This document shows positions 63,931-64,000 of a DNA stretch of 64,000 nucleotides, piece after piece (within the stretch, counting starts at the first letter, position 1; every line of letters begins with the position of its first letter). Made by a program: the position numbers and the translations under genes. The notes beneath the pieces were generated by a model. The model had not been told where the DNA came from. It did not search any database and saw nothing but the letters and a program-made list of their open reading frames with translations. Source of the stretch: Nocardiopsis alkaliphila YIM 80379 (lineage in GTDB: Bacteria > Actinomycetota > Actinomycetes > Streptosporangiales > Streptosporangiaceae); assembly GCF_000341005.1 (NCBI RefSeq), contig NZ_ANBD01000039.1, positions 1 through 64,000 of the forward strand, read 5' to 3'.

Positions 63931-64000
63931 GTGAGTGTGAACGTACGAAGACACGCCGTTGAACGCGTGGAACGTCCGGGCCGGCGTGCCTTGGTGGTCG
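63931..64000 (+). CDS. possible start of a gene running past the window end
   Basis: A GTG at 63931 opens VSVNVRRHAVERVERPGRRA, then LVV at the window edge, an open frame to 64000. The basic start followed by an ALVV-type strand would suit a glycosyltransferase or dehydrogenase, but only 23 residues are visible and the ribosome site is weak. Confidence 0.35.
   Translation, partial: MSVNVRRHAVERVERPGRRALVV

Overview
The window is a high-GC actinobacterial chromosome segment with GC-rich codons, many GTG/TTG starts and GTGA/ATGA gene overlaps. Actinobacterial markers are MshB (mycothiol synthesis), a DUF3117 peptide, a Rv1264-like adenylate cyclase and a SigE/RseA/HtrA/Mrp block in the mycobacterial order. 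A Nocardiopsis/Streptosporangiales-type organism is my best guess, but that is inference and not proven by the sequence. I see no tRNA, rRNA, CRISPR array, prophage or intact insertion sequence.

Layout. 1-6 kb: end of a biotin ligase gene, a PH-domain membrane protein, adenylate cyclase, a metallo-beta-lactamase-fold hydrolase, an AlkC-type DNA glycosylase with an apparent 3' frameshift, and a membrane-anchored glycosyltransferase. 6-10.5 kb: a LysR regulator divergent from a type-B succinate dehydrogenase operon (sdhCAB), with a perfect LysR-type palindrome between them. 10.5-13.5 kb: a decayed Doc toxin with its antitoxin, an acetyltransferase, an RNA methyltransferase, and a small protein ending in an amyloid-signalling-like motif. 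13.6-22 kb: a membrane pseudokinase, an S9 peptidase, mshB, an M50 protease and uncharacterised genes. 22-28 kb: ferredoxin and the succinylase lysine branch (dapC, dapD, dapE), then a LOG-type hydrolase. 28.5-39 kb: a block resembling Rv1201c-Rv1229c of Mycobacterium tuberculosis, with a DivIVA-like protein, DUF3117, leucyl aminopeptidase, O-methyltransferase, sigE, its anti-sigma factor, an RseB-like protein, HtrA and Mrp. 39-43 kb: a CPBP protease, GtrA, purK and purE. 43-46 kb: a TetR/MFS efflux pair and a secreted TNT-like NAD-glycohydrolase candidate.

46-64 kb is mostly cell-envelope polymer machinery: UDP-glucose dehydrogenase, an LCP ligase, several glycosyltransferases, an IspD/TarI-type cytidylyltransferase, a glycerophosphodiesterase, a TagGH-type ABC exporter, two linked membrane proteins, a LicC-like nucleotidyltransferase, a glycerol-1-phosphate-dehydrogenase-like enzyme and a CDP-alcohol phosphotransferase whose usual last catalytic aspartate is histidine. 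Read together, they look like a pathway that makes an activated alcohol phosphate, transfers it at the membrane, exports a glycopolymer and attaches it to the wall. The product is unknown and this is my main candidate for an undescribed system. Secondary candidates are the amyloid-motif protein, the TNT-like toxin and the pseudokinase sensor.
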